Below are positions 36,443 through 47,479 of a DNA stretch of 64,000 nt, piece by piece. Positions within the stretch are counted from its first letter, which is position 1; every line of letters begins with the position of its first letter. Source of the DNA: Suillus spraguei (taxonomy: Eukaryota; Basidiomycota; Agaricomycetes; Boletales; Suillaceae). Made by a program: the position numbers and the translations under genes. The stretch spans positions 1 through 64,000 of the forward strand of contig JABCPU010000071.1 in assembly GCA_016800925.1 (NCBI GenBank), written 5' to 3'. Below the pieces are notes generated by a model. It searched no databases, was not told the DNA's origin, and saw nothing but the letters and a program-made list of their open reading frames with translations.

Positions 36443-39400
36443 TTGGCCCAACCCGTGCAATGGAACTACGACTCAACGCTGTAACTCTTCCTGATCCGAA
36501 CTCTCTGTGTCCAAATGTCTCTCTTCCATCTTTCTCCAATATATCTGACTTTCCGGCCCTCATAGACTGTGGTTCTTCCCACTGCTTCATAGACACTGAT
36601 TTCGTCCGAGAACATAAAATTCCTACCTATCAGATTCCTCCGCTTCCACTCCGTTTATTTGATGGTACATGCAATAACAATATTGTCGAAGCCATAAACT
36701 TATCCGTCCGATTCTCCTCCGGTGTAATCACTTCCGACACGTTCTACGTCACCCCTTTGGATTCCTCATGTTATATCGTTCTCGGATATAGCTGGCTCAC
36801 CCGACACAATCCGTTGATTGACTGGGTATTGGGCAGCATCAAGTTCCGAACTACTGAACAAGGAGTGCCATTAACCCCATCCGCATCATCGCTGCCTCCG
36901 GACACACCGACCATGGCAGGAAAATCCAATCCGACACCTCTGTTACCTTTGGGTATTCCACCCAAGGAAAATTCCTCCCCTCCAAAATCTCCGTCGCATC
37001 AGAGCATCCCATCTGTGGCGGAGACTCCGCCTCTGACCAAATCCGAACCCTCCGCTGGTACCCCAGTCCCTAACATATCGTTGATAAACGCAGTGGCCTT
37101 TTGCCGTGCCTGCAAGTTAGAAGGATCCACTCAGTTCAGCATCTACCTCCGTCCCTCCGAAGTAAACCTTCGATCCGCATCCGTATCATCCGATCCTCCA
37201 GACCTCTCCAGAATCCCTTCCGACTACCACGAATTTGCGGATGTCTTCGACAAAGGCAAAGCCGGACAACTTCCCCCACATCGACCCTACGATCTCAAGA
37301 TTGAGTTGGAAGAAGGGGCTAGTCCGCCTCTCGGAACCATATACTCTCTTTCTCCGGTAGAGCTTGAGGCCCTTCGGAAGTTCCTTGACGAAAACATCTC
37401 GTCCGGACTTCTCTGCTCCTCATCTTCTCCCCACGGAGCCCCCGTCCTATTTGTCAAAAAGAAGGATGGATCCCTCCGCCTTTGTGTGGATTTCCGCGGC
37501 CTTAACCACATCACCAAGAAAGACCGATATCCGTTACCCCTCATTGCCGACCTTCTTGACTCCCCAAGCCACGCTAAGGTATATACCAAAATTGATCTCC
37601 GATCTGCATATCACCTCGTCCGGATAACAGAAGGAGACGAGTGGAAGACTTCCTTCCGTACGCGCTATGGCTCCTATGAATGGTTGGTGATGCCGGAAGG
37701 CCTCACGAATGCTCCGGCAGCTTTCCAGCGCTTTGTCAATAGCGTGTTTGCCGATATGCTGGACGTATGTGTTGTTGTATATCTGGATGACATCCTTATC
37801 TATTCCCAAGACCTTGCAAGTCATAAGGAACATGTCCGAGAAGTTTTACGACGTCTCCGTAAACACCGACTATATGCCAAACCCGAGAAATGCGAATTCC
37901 ACTCCTCCTCCGTCGAGTATCTTGGTTACCTCCTATCTCCGGATGGCTTGACAATGTCGTCCGAGAAAATCCAGTCCATCATAGACTGGCCAGAGCCTCG
38001 GAAAGTCAAGGACATCCAATCTTTCCTCGGATTCGCTAATTTCTATCGTCGCTTCATCTTCAACTACTCGGATATCGTGGTTCCCCTTACTCGACTCACT
38101 CGCAAGGGCGTCACTTGGGACTTTTCCGAGGAATGCCGGAAGTCATTTAACGCACTCAAGAAAGCCTTCACGTCCGCTCCGGTGCTTACGCATTGGATTC
38201 CGAATGTTCCTATAGTTGTGGAAACTGATGCCTCGGATTATGCTATCGCTGGAATACTATCCATTGTGTGCCCAGACTCGGAACTTCGTCCGGTGGCTTT
38301 TTACTCCCGGACACTGTCCGGTGCAGAACTCAACTATGACGTCCATGATAAGGAACTACTAGCCATCTATGCTGCGTTCCGAACCTGGCGCCATTACCTA
38401 GAAGGCTCGTCCGAGCCTATAGATGTTGTCACGGACCACAAGAACCTTGAGTATTTCTCTACCACCAAACTGCTATCCCGTCGTCAGGCCCGCTGGTCCG
38501 AGTTCCTTCATCAGTTCAACCTCGTTATCCGTTACCGTCCTGGAAGACTCGGAGTCAAGCCAGATTCCCTCACTAGACGATGGGACGTCTACCCTAAAGA
38601 GGGGGATAAGGACTACGCTCAGATTAACCCTCACAACCTCCGCCCAATATTTGCTTCGGAACAATTAGCTTCGTCCCTACGAGCTTCCATTTTAGCAACT
38701 CCGGTCCTAAGAGCAGCTGTTCTTATGGACACCGAACACCTCCGGAAAGACATTCTGATAGCACTCCCTAATGACCCCATTGCACAAACACATTTTCCGG
38801 TTCCCTCAGATCCGAGATGGGCAATAGACGATGGTGGATTCCTTTGTTGTGACAACCGCATCTACGTTCCGGATACCAATGATCTACGACTTCGCATCCT
38901 CCGGAATTGCCATGACCACCCCCTATCCGGACATTTCGGACAGAATCGCACTCTCGAGCTCATCCGACGCAACTATACCTGGCCCGGAGTACGGGCCTTT
39001 GTCAAAGAGTATGTCAGATCCTGCACATCCTGCGCCCGAGCCAAAGTTCCGAGACATAAGCCCTACGGTTTACTCAAGCAACTTCCCGTCCCAGAAAAAC
39101 CATGGAATTCCATCTCTATGGATTTCATTGAACAACTTCCGGACTCATCCGGTTTTACAGCCATCCTCGTCATCATAGATCGTTTATCCAAGCAAGCCAT
39201 ATTCGTCCCGACCCACGACACCATCACTTCTCCTGATCTCGCCCGCCTATTTCTCCTCCATGTCTTCTCTAAGCATGGAGTCCCGTCCCATGTAACCTCG
39301 GATCGAGGAACAGAGTTCGTATCCCACTTCTTCCGTTCCCTAGGAAAGGCATTGGACATCGTCCTACACTTCACATCCGGATATCATCCCGAAGGGGACG

Positions 39401-39915
39401 GACAAACAGAACGTGCCAACCAAACGCTGGAACAGTACCTCCGGATCTACTGCAACTATCAGCAGGACAACTGGTCCGAGCTACTGCCCCTCGCAGAGTT
39501 TGCATACAATAACGCTCCGAGTGCCACTACCGGAGTTTCACCTTTCTTCGCCAATAAAGGTTATCATCCGAACATTTCCATCCATCCGGAACGCGACCTA
39601 TCCTCCATCCGTGCCCAGGAATATGCCCTAGACCTTAACAAACTTCACCAGTTCCTCCGAGATGAGATGTCCGAAGCTCAGAAACGCTATCAAGGACCCG
39701 TGGACGCTAAAAGACAGCCTGCTCCAGACTTCCGGATTGGAGAACAAGTCTTCGTCAAAGCCAAGTACTTCCGCTCCACCCGTCCGTCGAAGAAACTTTC
39801 GGAAAAGAATTTGGGACCATTCGAAATTATATCCGCCCGGGTACTCATTCTTTCGCCATCCGACTTCCGGATTCTATGCGTTCCGTACATCCCGTTTTCC
39901 ATGTCTCGCAGTTAG
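36394..39915 (+). CDS. pol: pol of element D (protease, RT, RNase H, integrase)
   Basis: Reached by -1 frameshifting from gag. One open frame of about 1170 codons. Protease: FPALIDCGSSHCFIDTDFV and YIVLGYSWL. RT: LFVKKKDGSLRLCVDFRGLN, KVYTKIDLRSAYHLVRI, MPEGLTNAPAAFQRFVN and VVVYLDDILIYS with an intact YLDD. RNase H: VETDASDYAIAGILS, VHDKELLAIYAAFRTWRHYL, VVTDHKNLEYF. Integrase: HPLSGHFGQNRTLELIRRNY and C..CARAK (HHCC), SMDFIEQLP, SDRGTEFVSHFF, GQTERANQTLEQYL (D, D, E), FRIGEQVFVKAKY. At about 39836 one base appears to be missing, so the frame ends at 39915 instead of running into the chromodomain. Apart from that the enzyme set looks functional. Confidence 0.93.
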   Translation, partial: KKLVRDPPDSVRDEGRVGPTRAMELRLNAVTLPDPNSLCPNVSLPSFSNISDFPALIDCGSSHCFIDTDFVREHKIPTYQIPPLPLRLFDGTCNNNIVEAINLSVRFSSGVITSDTFYVTPLDSSCYIVLGYSWLTRHNPLIDWVLGSIKFRTTEQGVPLTPSASSLPPDTPTMAGKSNPTPLLPLGIPPKENSSPPKSPSHQSIPSVAETPPLTKSEPSAGTPVPNISLINAVAFCRACKLEGSTQFSIYLRPSEVNLRSASVSSDPPDLSRIPSDYHEFADVFDKGKAGQLPPHRPYDLKIELEEGASPPLGTIYSLSPVELEALRKFLDENISSGLLCSSSSPHGAPVLFVKKKDGSLRLCVDFRGLNHITKKDRYPLPLIADLLDSPSHAKVYTKIDLRSAYHLVRITEGDEWKTSFRTRYGSYEWLVMPEGLTNAPAAFQRFVNSVFADMLDVCVVVYLDDILIYSQDLASHKEHVREVLRRLRKHRLYAKPEKCEFHSSSVEYLGYLLSPDGLTMSSEKIQSIIDWPEPRKVKDIQSFLGFANFYRRFIFNYSDIVVPLTRLTRKGVTWDFSEECRKSFNALKKAFTSAPVLTHWIPNVPIVVETDASDYAIAGILSIVCPDSELRPVAFYSRTLSGAELNYDVHDKELLAIYAAFRTWRHYLEGSSEPIDVVTDHKNLEYFSTTKLLSRRQARWSEFLHQFNLVIRYRPGRLGVKPDSLTRRWDVYPKEGDKDYAQINPHNLRPIFASEQLASSLRASILATPVLRAAVLMDTEHLRKDILIALPNDPIAQTHFPVPSDPRWAIDDGGFLCCDNRIYVPDTNDLRLRILRNCHDHPLSGHFGQNRTLELIRRNYTWPGVRAFVKEYVRSCTSCARAKVPRHKPYGLLKQLPVPEKPWNSISMDFIEQLPDSSGFTAILVIIDRLSKQAIFVPTHDTITSPDLARLFLLHVFSKHGVPSHVTSDRGTEFVSHFFRSLGKALDIVLHFTSGYHPEGDGQTERANQTLEQYLRIYCNYQQDNWSELLPLAEFAYNNAPSATTGVSPFFANKGYHPNISIHPERDLSSIRAQEYALDLNKLHQFLRDEMSEAQKRYQGPVDAKRQPAPDFRIGEQVFVKAKYFRSTRPSKKLSEKNLGPFEIISARVLILSPSDFRILCVPYIPFSMSRS

Positions 39916-40253
39916 AGCCAGCAGTTCCGAACACCATTCCCAATCGCATCCAGCCTCCTCCGCCACCAGTCGAAGTCGACGGAGAACCAGAGTACGAGAT
40001 ATCCGAAATCCTGGACTCTAAACTGGACCGTCGTAGGCACCACTGTCAACTTCTATACCTCGTCCGTTGGTCTGGATACGAGGGAACGGACGAAGAAACT
40101 TCCTGGCTGCTGGCCACAGAACTCGGAAATGCATCAGATCTCGTAGCGATTTCCACTCAGCATATCCGGACAAGCCTGGTCCCATTGCTTGAAAAGTACA
40201 TAACGAAATATAGGTACAGTGAGGGCAGTAGCGGAAATCCGGATCTGGACTAA
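39837..40253 (+). CDS. chromodomain tail of element D pol, in the shifted frame
   Basis: It continues integrase with GTHSFAIRLPDSMRSVHPVF, HVSQLEP, then the chromodomain: EYEISEILDSKLDRR, LLYLVRWSGYEGTDEETSWL, ending RTSLVPLLEKYI to TAA 40251-40253. Chromodomains of this kind direct integration to modified histones in chromoviruses. It would be fused to integrase but for the one-base frame change near 39836. Its stop overlaps the stop of the opposite-strand gene by two bases. Confidence 0.85.
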   Translation, partial: PGTHSFAIRLPDSMRSVHPVFHVSQLEPAVPNTIPNRIQPPPPPVEVDGEPEYEISEILDSKLDRRRHHCQLLYLVRWSGYEGTDEETSWLLATELGNASDLVAISTQHIRTSLVPLLEKYITKYRYSEGSSGNPDLD

Positions 40254-41276
40254 GCACCAGTCTCCATTTCACCTCCGGCACCCCCAGTCTCCTCCCCAGT
40301 CCCATCCGCCATCTCTTCCCCAGTTCCATCCGCCATCTCCCCTCCATTCTCATCCGCCACCTCTTCCCCAATCTCCTCACCAGCGCCATCCTTGTCGGAT
40401 CCGGCAGAAACGGAAAGCCTAAATCCGGTCCGGATTTCCTCGATGAGCAGGGCCTGGAATTCCCTCTGTTGCTGGAGGAAGGCCTCCATGGTGGAGCTCA
40501 TCCGCTCCATGGCAATCCGACTCCCTTCCGCCGCCGCAATACCATCTTGGAGAAGTCCGTTGGTCCGCGCCAACTCAGCAATGATGCCATTAGCAGCGGC
40601 CACCCAAGCCTGATCATCGTACTCCACAAAATCCTCATCCGTACCTTCGATAGTGACTGGATTAGAGAAGACATCCGCGTCCGCCACATCCGGAGTAGGA
40701 CTCCTCTGACGGCGCTTGCCTTTGCCCTTCGGAGACGGAGTACCAGCAGGACGCTGCCTCTTCCGGCCCTTAGGCCCCTTAACGAATCCGGGCCTTCCAG
40801 GACAAGTGGCCTTGTCCTTCCGGCAGACGTCACAGGACTTAATCTACGAAACGTCGAAATCAGCGGATCCGAAGTGTTTCGGACGACTCACCATGGCATT
40901 CTTCTCAGCATCATCCCACTGGCACATCCGGCCCTTAGTGACGCAACGAGAGCAGTACCCATCCTTTGCCCCAGACGCAGGAGCAGCCTTGGCCTTTACC
41001 AACCCATTAATATCCGGATCCGGAAGAGTCCACAGCACTCACCCGAGCCTCAATCAGTGCTCTCCGCCTCTTCTCCTCCATCTCCCTCCGGATCTCCGCC
41101 AACTCAATCTGCTTCAACTCCTCCTGCCTTTTCCGCTCCTCCGCCTCTTTCCGCTTCCGTTCCGCCTCGGCTTCCGCTGCAGCCTTAGCAGCCGCCAGTT
41201 GCTGCTCCAGATCCGCCACAAGGTCAGCAGCAGACTTAGGGGCATCGGATTTCTTTCCAGACATGTTAGGAGACAA
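40250..41276 (-). CDS. antisense three-exon gene inside retrotransposon D: coiled coil plus Zn2Cys6-like cluster
   Basis: Exon 1, 41043-41276 (ATG 41276, or the in-frame ATG at 41264), encodes a Lys/Glu/Ala-rich coiled coil (ADLVADLEQQLAAAKAAAEA, RKRKEAEERKRQEELKQIEL). Exon 2 is 40892-40993 and exon 3 is 40250-40843. Both introns (49 and 48 nt) begin GTGAGT and end AAG or TAG. Spliced, the frame is open for about 309 codons. Across the second junction it reads CSRCVTKGRMC and CDVCRKDKATC, that is C-x2-C-x6-C-x13-C-x2-C-x6-C, the spacing of a fungal Zn(II)2Cys6 cluster. A basic stretch (KGRKRQRP, KGKGKRRQRS) and an acidic, helical tail (FLQQQREFQALLIEE, repeated EEMADGTGE) follow. The TAG stop (40252-40250) overlaps the chromodomain TAA. 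Likely a nuclear DNA-binding or regulatory protein; function is inferred only from the motif. Confidence 0.8.
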
Positions 41277-41459
41277 GTTTTGTTAACAAGGATATGAAGT
41301 GGGGGTAGGAATCATTTCGGACGTCTGACGTCCGTATATCTGTTGGATTACAGACTCAGCACTACAACCATCAAACTTCCCCATCGTCTCGCATTAATCT
41401 TGTCCGATCCGGATCGACGCTTCTTGTGCCTCAGGGGTTCGGCCCTAAAGGGGGGATAC

Positions 41460-42227
41460 TGTCATATACCATACTTCTAATCTCAGATCCGATCATATCC
41501 GTCCAGATCCGATCGTTTCCATATCCGTCCGGTCCACAGATCCTGTCCGGACCACCCTCCCGAATGTACTCACTTCTCGCACCTTAACTCCCTGGTGAAC
41601 ATCTGCGTCTATCTCCTTTCGTCATTTCTCCTACTACCGGTACTCCGGCTGTTTATATTTCCGTCCTGTGTTACTGATCCGTTTCCTGTGTTCATTTCCG
41701 ATTCATGCTTACTGATCCGCTGTGCAATAACTAATAGACTTCCGTTACACTTCGTACATAGCCCTCGGTCCCGGACTTGCTAATTATCCGTCTTAGATAC
41801 TTACTGTATATAAACCACTTGTGGATCTCCGTAGAACCTTAGTTCGAATATCATCTTAGATTCTACTCATTCTGCCTCCTCCGGACTTGAGCCACTCTCC
41901 GCTTTAAGTCACCTTCCGAGACTTAGAATTGACTCCTAAAGTCTATACCTCGACTCCATCTTCGGATAGTCCATCTCCGTTAGTTTCTAGTTAGGAACTC
42001 GTTCCGAAACTAGCCTTAATCTCTGTCCTCTTCTTACGTTCCGAAATACCTTCGGACGTATTATATCCGACACCTTCGGACTCCCGGATCCGTCACGCAA
42101 CCCCTCCCGGGTCTTCGGACGAATAACTCCTCCCTGAAATAAGGGGCATTACTCGAGAAAGGGGCACAGTGTACGAACTGAGGCCAAAGCCCTTCGGATT
42201 TCTCTACCCTTGAGTACAGTCTTAACA
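41460..42227 (+). repeat. 3' LTR of element D
   Basis: 768 bp, nearly identical to the 5' LTR; differences include a single-base deletion and one CA/CG site. Confidence 0.95.
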
Positions 42228-43375
42228 CAATGCAGCAATGGGGACTCATAGAATGTGTGCGTTTCTTTCCTCGTTTGCGAGTAATGCGTCTAAGGGCTCG
42301 TTTGTTGCTGGAGTGGATGTTGTTGATTTGATGGTCATCAATAGTGTAAATAGAGGGCGCTGGTGTCATGACGGCTGCAGCTAGCAATTTGTCTGGGTCT
42401 GAGGAGGTTGTAGGCCCTAAGGCTTCTATGAGGATGGGAATAGTAGAGTTGAGGACATGATGGATGACCATGGGGGGATGGATGTGAAGTTCTTTTAGCT
42501 GTTGGCCGAGTGCACTGACTTTGACGGACTCGTTATCTAGTTCTTTTGTCACACAATTCCCAAGCGCAATAATCTCAGCAAGCTCGTTATGTAGTGCATT
42601 AGTTACGACCGCTTTTTGTGCATGGCACTGCATTCGGTAAACAGATGAGGAGGTTCTGTGTCCTCATCAAGCATGGTGGTAGTATCAATTGGGGATGGCG
42701 TGGGTTGCATTTCATAATGGTGGATAGTGTCAATTAAGCGAGCTACTAACCCTCTCGCTTCTCTAGAATTGACTGTTGCCCCTTCAAGTTCTCCAATGAT
42801 GGCGTCGGCTGTGTTATTGGCTTCCTGAACAGCAGTGAGTAAGCCAATAAGGGCAGCGATATTAGAACAAGTTCCCAAATCACGGGTGGAAGGAGCAGGA
42901 ATTGGGAGTGGATGTCTTTATGGAGAGGGAGGTCTAGCCATGCCTGCTCGACGCTCAGCCACGATGTGAATAGCCATTTCAACATCAGCCTTAAAAGAAT
43001 TGGGAAGGAGAAGCAGCCCATAAGAGCGAATACGTTTCTGACAGTGTAGGATTCACTGACGGATAGCATCATCTTGAATGTCATGGCATAGAGTTTTGAC
43101 GAGGGCAGCTGTGTGGATGATGTTGGTGAGGAGGATGGTGACGAACACATCTTTGCCGGTAAGGATCTTTTCAATCTCAGTTGCATGTCCAGGACAGAGG
43201 AGGGCGGCTTTGATGAAGGAGTTTCCATCAATATTTCTGATGAGGTCGGCATAGTGGTTGGTGGTGGTATAAGTTTCTTCAGTGACGGGATGAATGTAAG
43301 TGGTAGGGAAAGAGGCATTTGTGGAGGAAGTCATGTTGAATGTTTTACGGGTCTGGTTTGAATTCAAATGGCGTG

Positions 43376-46300
43376 TCATTTCTTATAAGCAGTCAGGATT
43401 TGTGCGGAGTTTGCTAAGTTCTTTTTGGGGATCCATTTGTTATCTCCCGATGAATATCCTTTCCAGGAGACAAGATAGCATCGGCGATTGCCGGTTCCTT
43501 TATGGGAAAAAATTGCTTCTACTTCATATTCTTCTTCTTCTTCAATGATATCAGGTGGTGGTTCAAGGAAGTTTGGGCCATGTACGTCGGTTTTGCTATA
43601 GGACAATAACACAGAAGCATGGAAAGTGGGGTTAATTTTCCATTGCGGAGGGAGTTTGAGCGTGAATGTGATAGGCGATAAGACATTAGTGATCAGGACA
43701 GGTCCGTATTGCTTTGGTGCAAGTTTTCGTGATGGGAGTTTGAGTCTAAGATTAGCAGCAGATAGCCAAACCTTATCTCCGATCTTCCATGGTTGGTACT
43801 TATCTCCTCAGGATTGTTCTGCCATTGTTTGCATAGCAACATTGTAGCATGCGATGGCTTCTTCTCGGATCTTCTGCTGCTGGTACGGTAGAATTAGGGA
43901 TTAAATGGGGAATGGCGCAGGGTTCATATCCCATCATGAGAAAGAATGGTGAGGCATTTTGGGCATCGTGTTTTCAATGATTGTGAACGAACTCAGTGAT
44001 AGAATATGTTCTATCCAATCTCCAGGGTTGTTGCGGCAGTAGATACGCAAATATGTTTCTAACTCTTGATTGAGCCACTCAGTCTGACCATCAGTCTGGG
44101 GGTGATAAGCCATAGATGGGGCGATAGCATAGTCAAGAAGTCAGGCAAGTTCCTTTGAGAAACGAGATAAGAACTGTGGGCCACGATCGGAGATGACTTT
44201 GTCATGGAGTCCAAATCGGCAATAGACATGCTTCAAAAATAACTTGGCAACGCCTTCAGAAGTGATCGTCTTAAGGCAAGGGATAATAATTACCCCCTTC
44301 ATAAGGCCATGGTCCACCATGACCATGATACTATCAAAGCCCCCTGACACAGGGAGGTCAGTGATCAAATCAATGGAGATTTGTGAGAAGGGATGGGTAG
44401 CGGAGGAAGGAATGGGAACAAGTGGAGGTCGGACCAGATCAGTATCCGATTTCATTTGCTGACAAAGGGCGCAACCCTCAACATATTTATGGATGTAGGT
44501 GCCCATAGAAGGCCACCAGGCTTCCCGTTTAACAAGCTCTTCAGTCTTGAAATGGCCAGGATGACCAGCAGTGATATGATCATTATAGTGAGTGACGATA
44601 GCAGCACAATGAGCTGGAGGAATGTAAGCGTGGGTTTTGAAATAAAGTACACCTTTTTCGATCTTCCAATTGGACAAGGCTGATTTCATGGGAGGAAGGC
44701 AAACACCATCTAATGCATCCGACGCTGTTTTGAATACAGGGTTGTCCAATGGGTTGGAAGTAACCAATACATCAAGTAGATCATTATTGATGAGTCGGAC
44801 GAACAGGGAATCAGGAAGAAGCACAGCATCTTCATTATCTCGAGAACCATCATCATGATCTGGGCAATGTGAGAGAGCATCTGGAACAGCTAGTTTAGTG
44901 CCTGCAACATGATGTAGTTCAATGTCAAAGAGTGACAATGTCAATTGCCAGCGGGCTTGTCGTCGAGTTAACTTCTGTGCAGTGTGGAAGTACAGAAGGT
45001 TTTTGTGATCAGTGAAGACGATGACAGGGTGGGCATTTCCCTCGAGATAATAATGCCATTCGTTTAATGCGCAGATAACTGCAAGTAATTCTCGATCGAA
45101 AATTTGATAGTTACGCTCTGCTGGATTTAACGACTGAGACAGGTAGGCGCATGGGTGGTAAATGCCGTTTTCGTCAGTTTGCAAGAGGACACCTCCAGTT
45201 GCTACAAGAGAAGCATCGGTTGCAACCGCAAATTGCTGAGATGGATCTGGATTGCGAAGTACCGGTTGTTTGATGAAGCATTCTTTTAGGTCTTGGAAGG
45301 TATCCTGACATTGAGCTGTCCAGAAGAAGGGAGTATCCTTCTTTGTTAAATGGATAAGAGGTCATGCGATATCGGAGTAGTGAGAAATGAATGTGCAGTA
45401 GAAGTTGCAGAAACCGAGGAATGACCGGACATCTTTTACTGATTTTGGAGTCGGCCATTTGACAATTCCTTTGGTTTTGGCGGTGTCCATAGCAACTTGT
45501 CCGGGGCGAATTATCATTCTGAGGTATTCCACTTCTTCTGCATCGAAGGTACATTTTTCTGGTTTCAGAAACAAGTGTTCGTTTCATATTTTCATCAAAA
45601 CTCGTCTGGTCCATTCACGGTGTTCTGTCATTGTCATGGAGAAAATCAGGATATTGTCCATGTAAATAACCATCCATCCTTTGTTGATTTCTTGCTGGAA
45701 GGTATGATTCATATATGCTTGGAAATTTGCTGGGGAATTGCAAAGGCCGAAAAACATGTCGTTTGGTTCAAAGAGGCCAAATTCCATAGTAAATGCTGCT
45801 TTCCAGCGATCTTCGGGATGAATGCGGATATTATTGTAACTGGACCGAATATCCATTTTCATAAAGAATTGTGCATTGTGAAGGCGTGCGGCAAGAGAAA
45901 TGGGAAGTGGAAGCAGGTAAGTGTTCTTGACTGTCCAGTCATTAATGTAGCGATAATCTTGACAGGGATGCAATTCTCCACTCTTCTTTCCTACGAAAAA
46001 GAAGTCACTAGCTTGAGGTGACTTCAATTCTGAGATGAAGCCTTTTGCAACATTTTCGTTGATAAATGTTTTAACGGCGGTGTGTTCTTTTTCTGACAAT
46101 GGATAAACCTTAGACGTATGAGGGATAAAACTGGGTTTGGTATTGATACAATGATCAATACCAGGGCATTCGGGGGGTAGGTTGTTCAGACCATCTTTAG
46201 CAAAGACATCCGCAAAGTCATGCAAGTATTCTGGGACCAATTCTTCGAAGGATTTCTTTTTCTTTTCCTTCTCATCCATGGCAAATTCCTGAGCTTTATT

Positions 46301-47400
46301 ACTGTATTTCGGGGGAGGAAGGGAGATTGTGGAATGGTTAGGGAGTTGTTCGAGTTGGGAAGTTCCATCACATGTGAGGGGTGTATCCATGGATATTTCT
46401 TCAATGATTCTCATACTAATTCCGTCGGTGTCATACTCCACAAGGAACTCTCCATCTCCGAGCTCGTGAGAAGAAATTTCGCATACTTCCGGTGCATGCC
46501 AAACATCCTGCATCATATTGAATTGATCATCATCTTTGGTAGGTATTGTGGACATCATGGGTTCATCCTTATCAGGAATTTCTTCGACGGAAGGGGTGAA
46601 CAATTTGGGCGGTACGAAGTACTTAGTTAACTTTGGAATGTTATGAGCTCGTCCTCCAAGATCGCTGTCAGGTTTCTGCTTTCCTTGTCGTTGCTCCTCA
46701 GCTGGTCATTGTTCGATGGGTTGCGATGGGGGTGGTCGAGATTCTGGTTCTAACTCATTCTTTCGTTTTTCTACTTGAGGAATGGGCAATGGGGGGCGCT
46801 GTGGTATTTTTACTTGTGGAGGAGTGTTGTCGACTATGAATTCATCAGGGATGTTAATGGAGGGGGTGACGACGAGTTTTGGAAGTTTCGAATTTTGCCA
46901 TCTTTTTGTGTGGCAAGGGAAGGCAGGAGGTAGCCCATTCTTCTTCCGATCTGTATCCAAGTCTTGTTCAATTTCATCAGACTTCATTGTTCGTGGGAGG
47001 GCGAGTGTTTCAGTGGCCCAATCTATATTTGGGTTCATGGTGTGTAACCACAGGATTCCCAGAAGGATTTGATCTCTTCATCCAAGTTTAGTGATATTGA
47101 ACTTTCCATACATGGTTTGTTCATCAATCTTTACCACTAGGAGACAGTAATGCGTGATTGGGCCTCCTTTGATAAGAGTTCCATCCACCGTAGTAACTTG
47201 AAATGGTGTTTTAAGCTTTCGTCATGTGATTTGATGGAGTTTCACAAACTCCTTGAAAATGAACGTTCCTGCTGCACCAGAGTCAATAACAGCGGTAGTG
47301 TCGACGGATTTTAAGCAAGTACGCGAGTGAAGGGTGATAGGGATACGAAGTTCTTTTCTTTCACCTACAGCACGTACAAGTCTTAGTAATACATTGGGAG
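43376..47400 (-). pseudogene. pol: pol of Gypsy element C' (protease to chromodomain)
   Basis: Read on the minus strand: protease with VIDSGAAGTF (about 47285), a long proline-rich linker, RT (FFFVGKKSGELHPCQDYRYI, KMDIRSSYNNIRIHPEDRW, FGLCNSPANFQAYMN, VIYMDNILIF), RNase H ([35 protein letters not shown]), integrase ([66 protein letters not shown]) and a chromodomain (EYEVEAIFSHKG, YLVSWKGYSSGDNKW). RT has YMDN instead of YMDD, explained by a CG to CA change (C keeps GACGAT). Stops near 45591, 45365, 46710 and 44140 break it. It is much better preserved than C. Confidence 0.9.
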
Positions 47401-47479
47401 AAACATACGTCGAATCCTTGTTTCTCCAAGTTCAAAATCCTCTACAATTTGTCTCACTGTCTCGTCTTCTTCATCTTTG

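Larger units (their letters stand above)
34293..42227 (+). mobile_element. young full-length Gypsy retrotransposon D
   Basis: LTRs 34293-35061 (769 bp) and 41460-42227 (768 bp) differ at only a few positions. Target duplication CAATG is at 34288-34292 and 42228-42232. A polypurine tract CTAAAGGGGGGA lies at 41446-41457. Order: gag, -1 frameshift signal, protease-RT-RNase H-integrase, chromodomain, then on the opposite strand a three-exon gene, then the 3' LTR. It is CpG-rich (many TCCGGA motifs), unlike the CpG-depleted older elements around it, consistent with recent insertion. Two further solo LTRs of the family occur in this window. Confidence 0.96.
32913..43334 (-). pseudogene. third sense ORF of element C', split by element D and a solo F LTR
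   Basis: From ATG at 43334: ASFPTTYIHPVTEETYTT, LIRNIDGNSFIKAALLCPGH, LLLPNSFKADVEMAIHIVAE, LIGLLTAVQEANNTADAI, then VIHHVLNSTIPILIEALG, DPDKLLAAAVMT and RALRRITRKRGKKR. The sequence stops at the D insertion (42227), resumes at 34292-34249, stops again at the F solo LTR, and resumes at 33269 with CRVCGLLGHRQKNC and CGVCQYWLLTHLSIYC, then the acidic end SGSVLDEDYEFSDD, with TAA at 32913-32915. Several stops and frameshifts break the copy, but domain order and the knuckle pair match the C copy, so the ORF was a regular part of the family. Confidence 0.72.
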
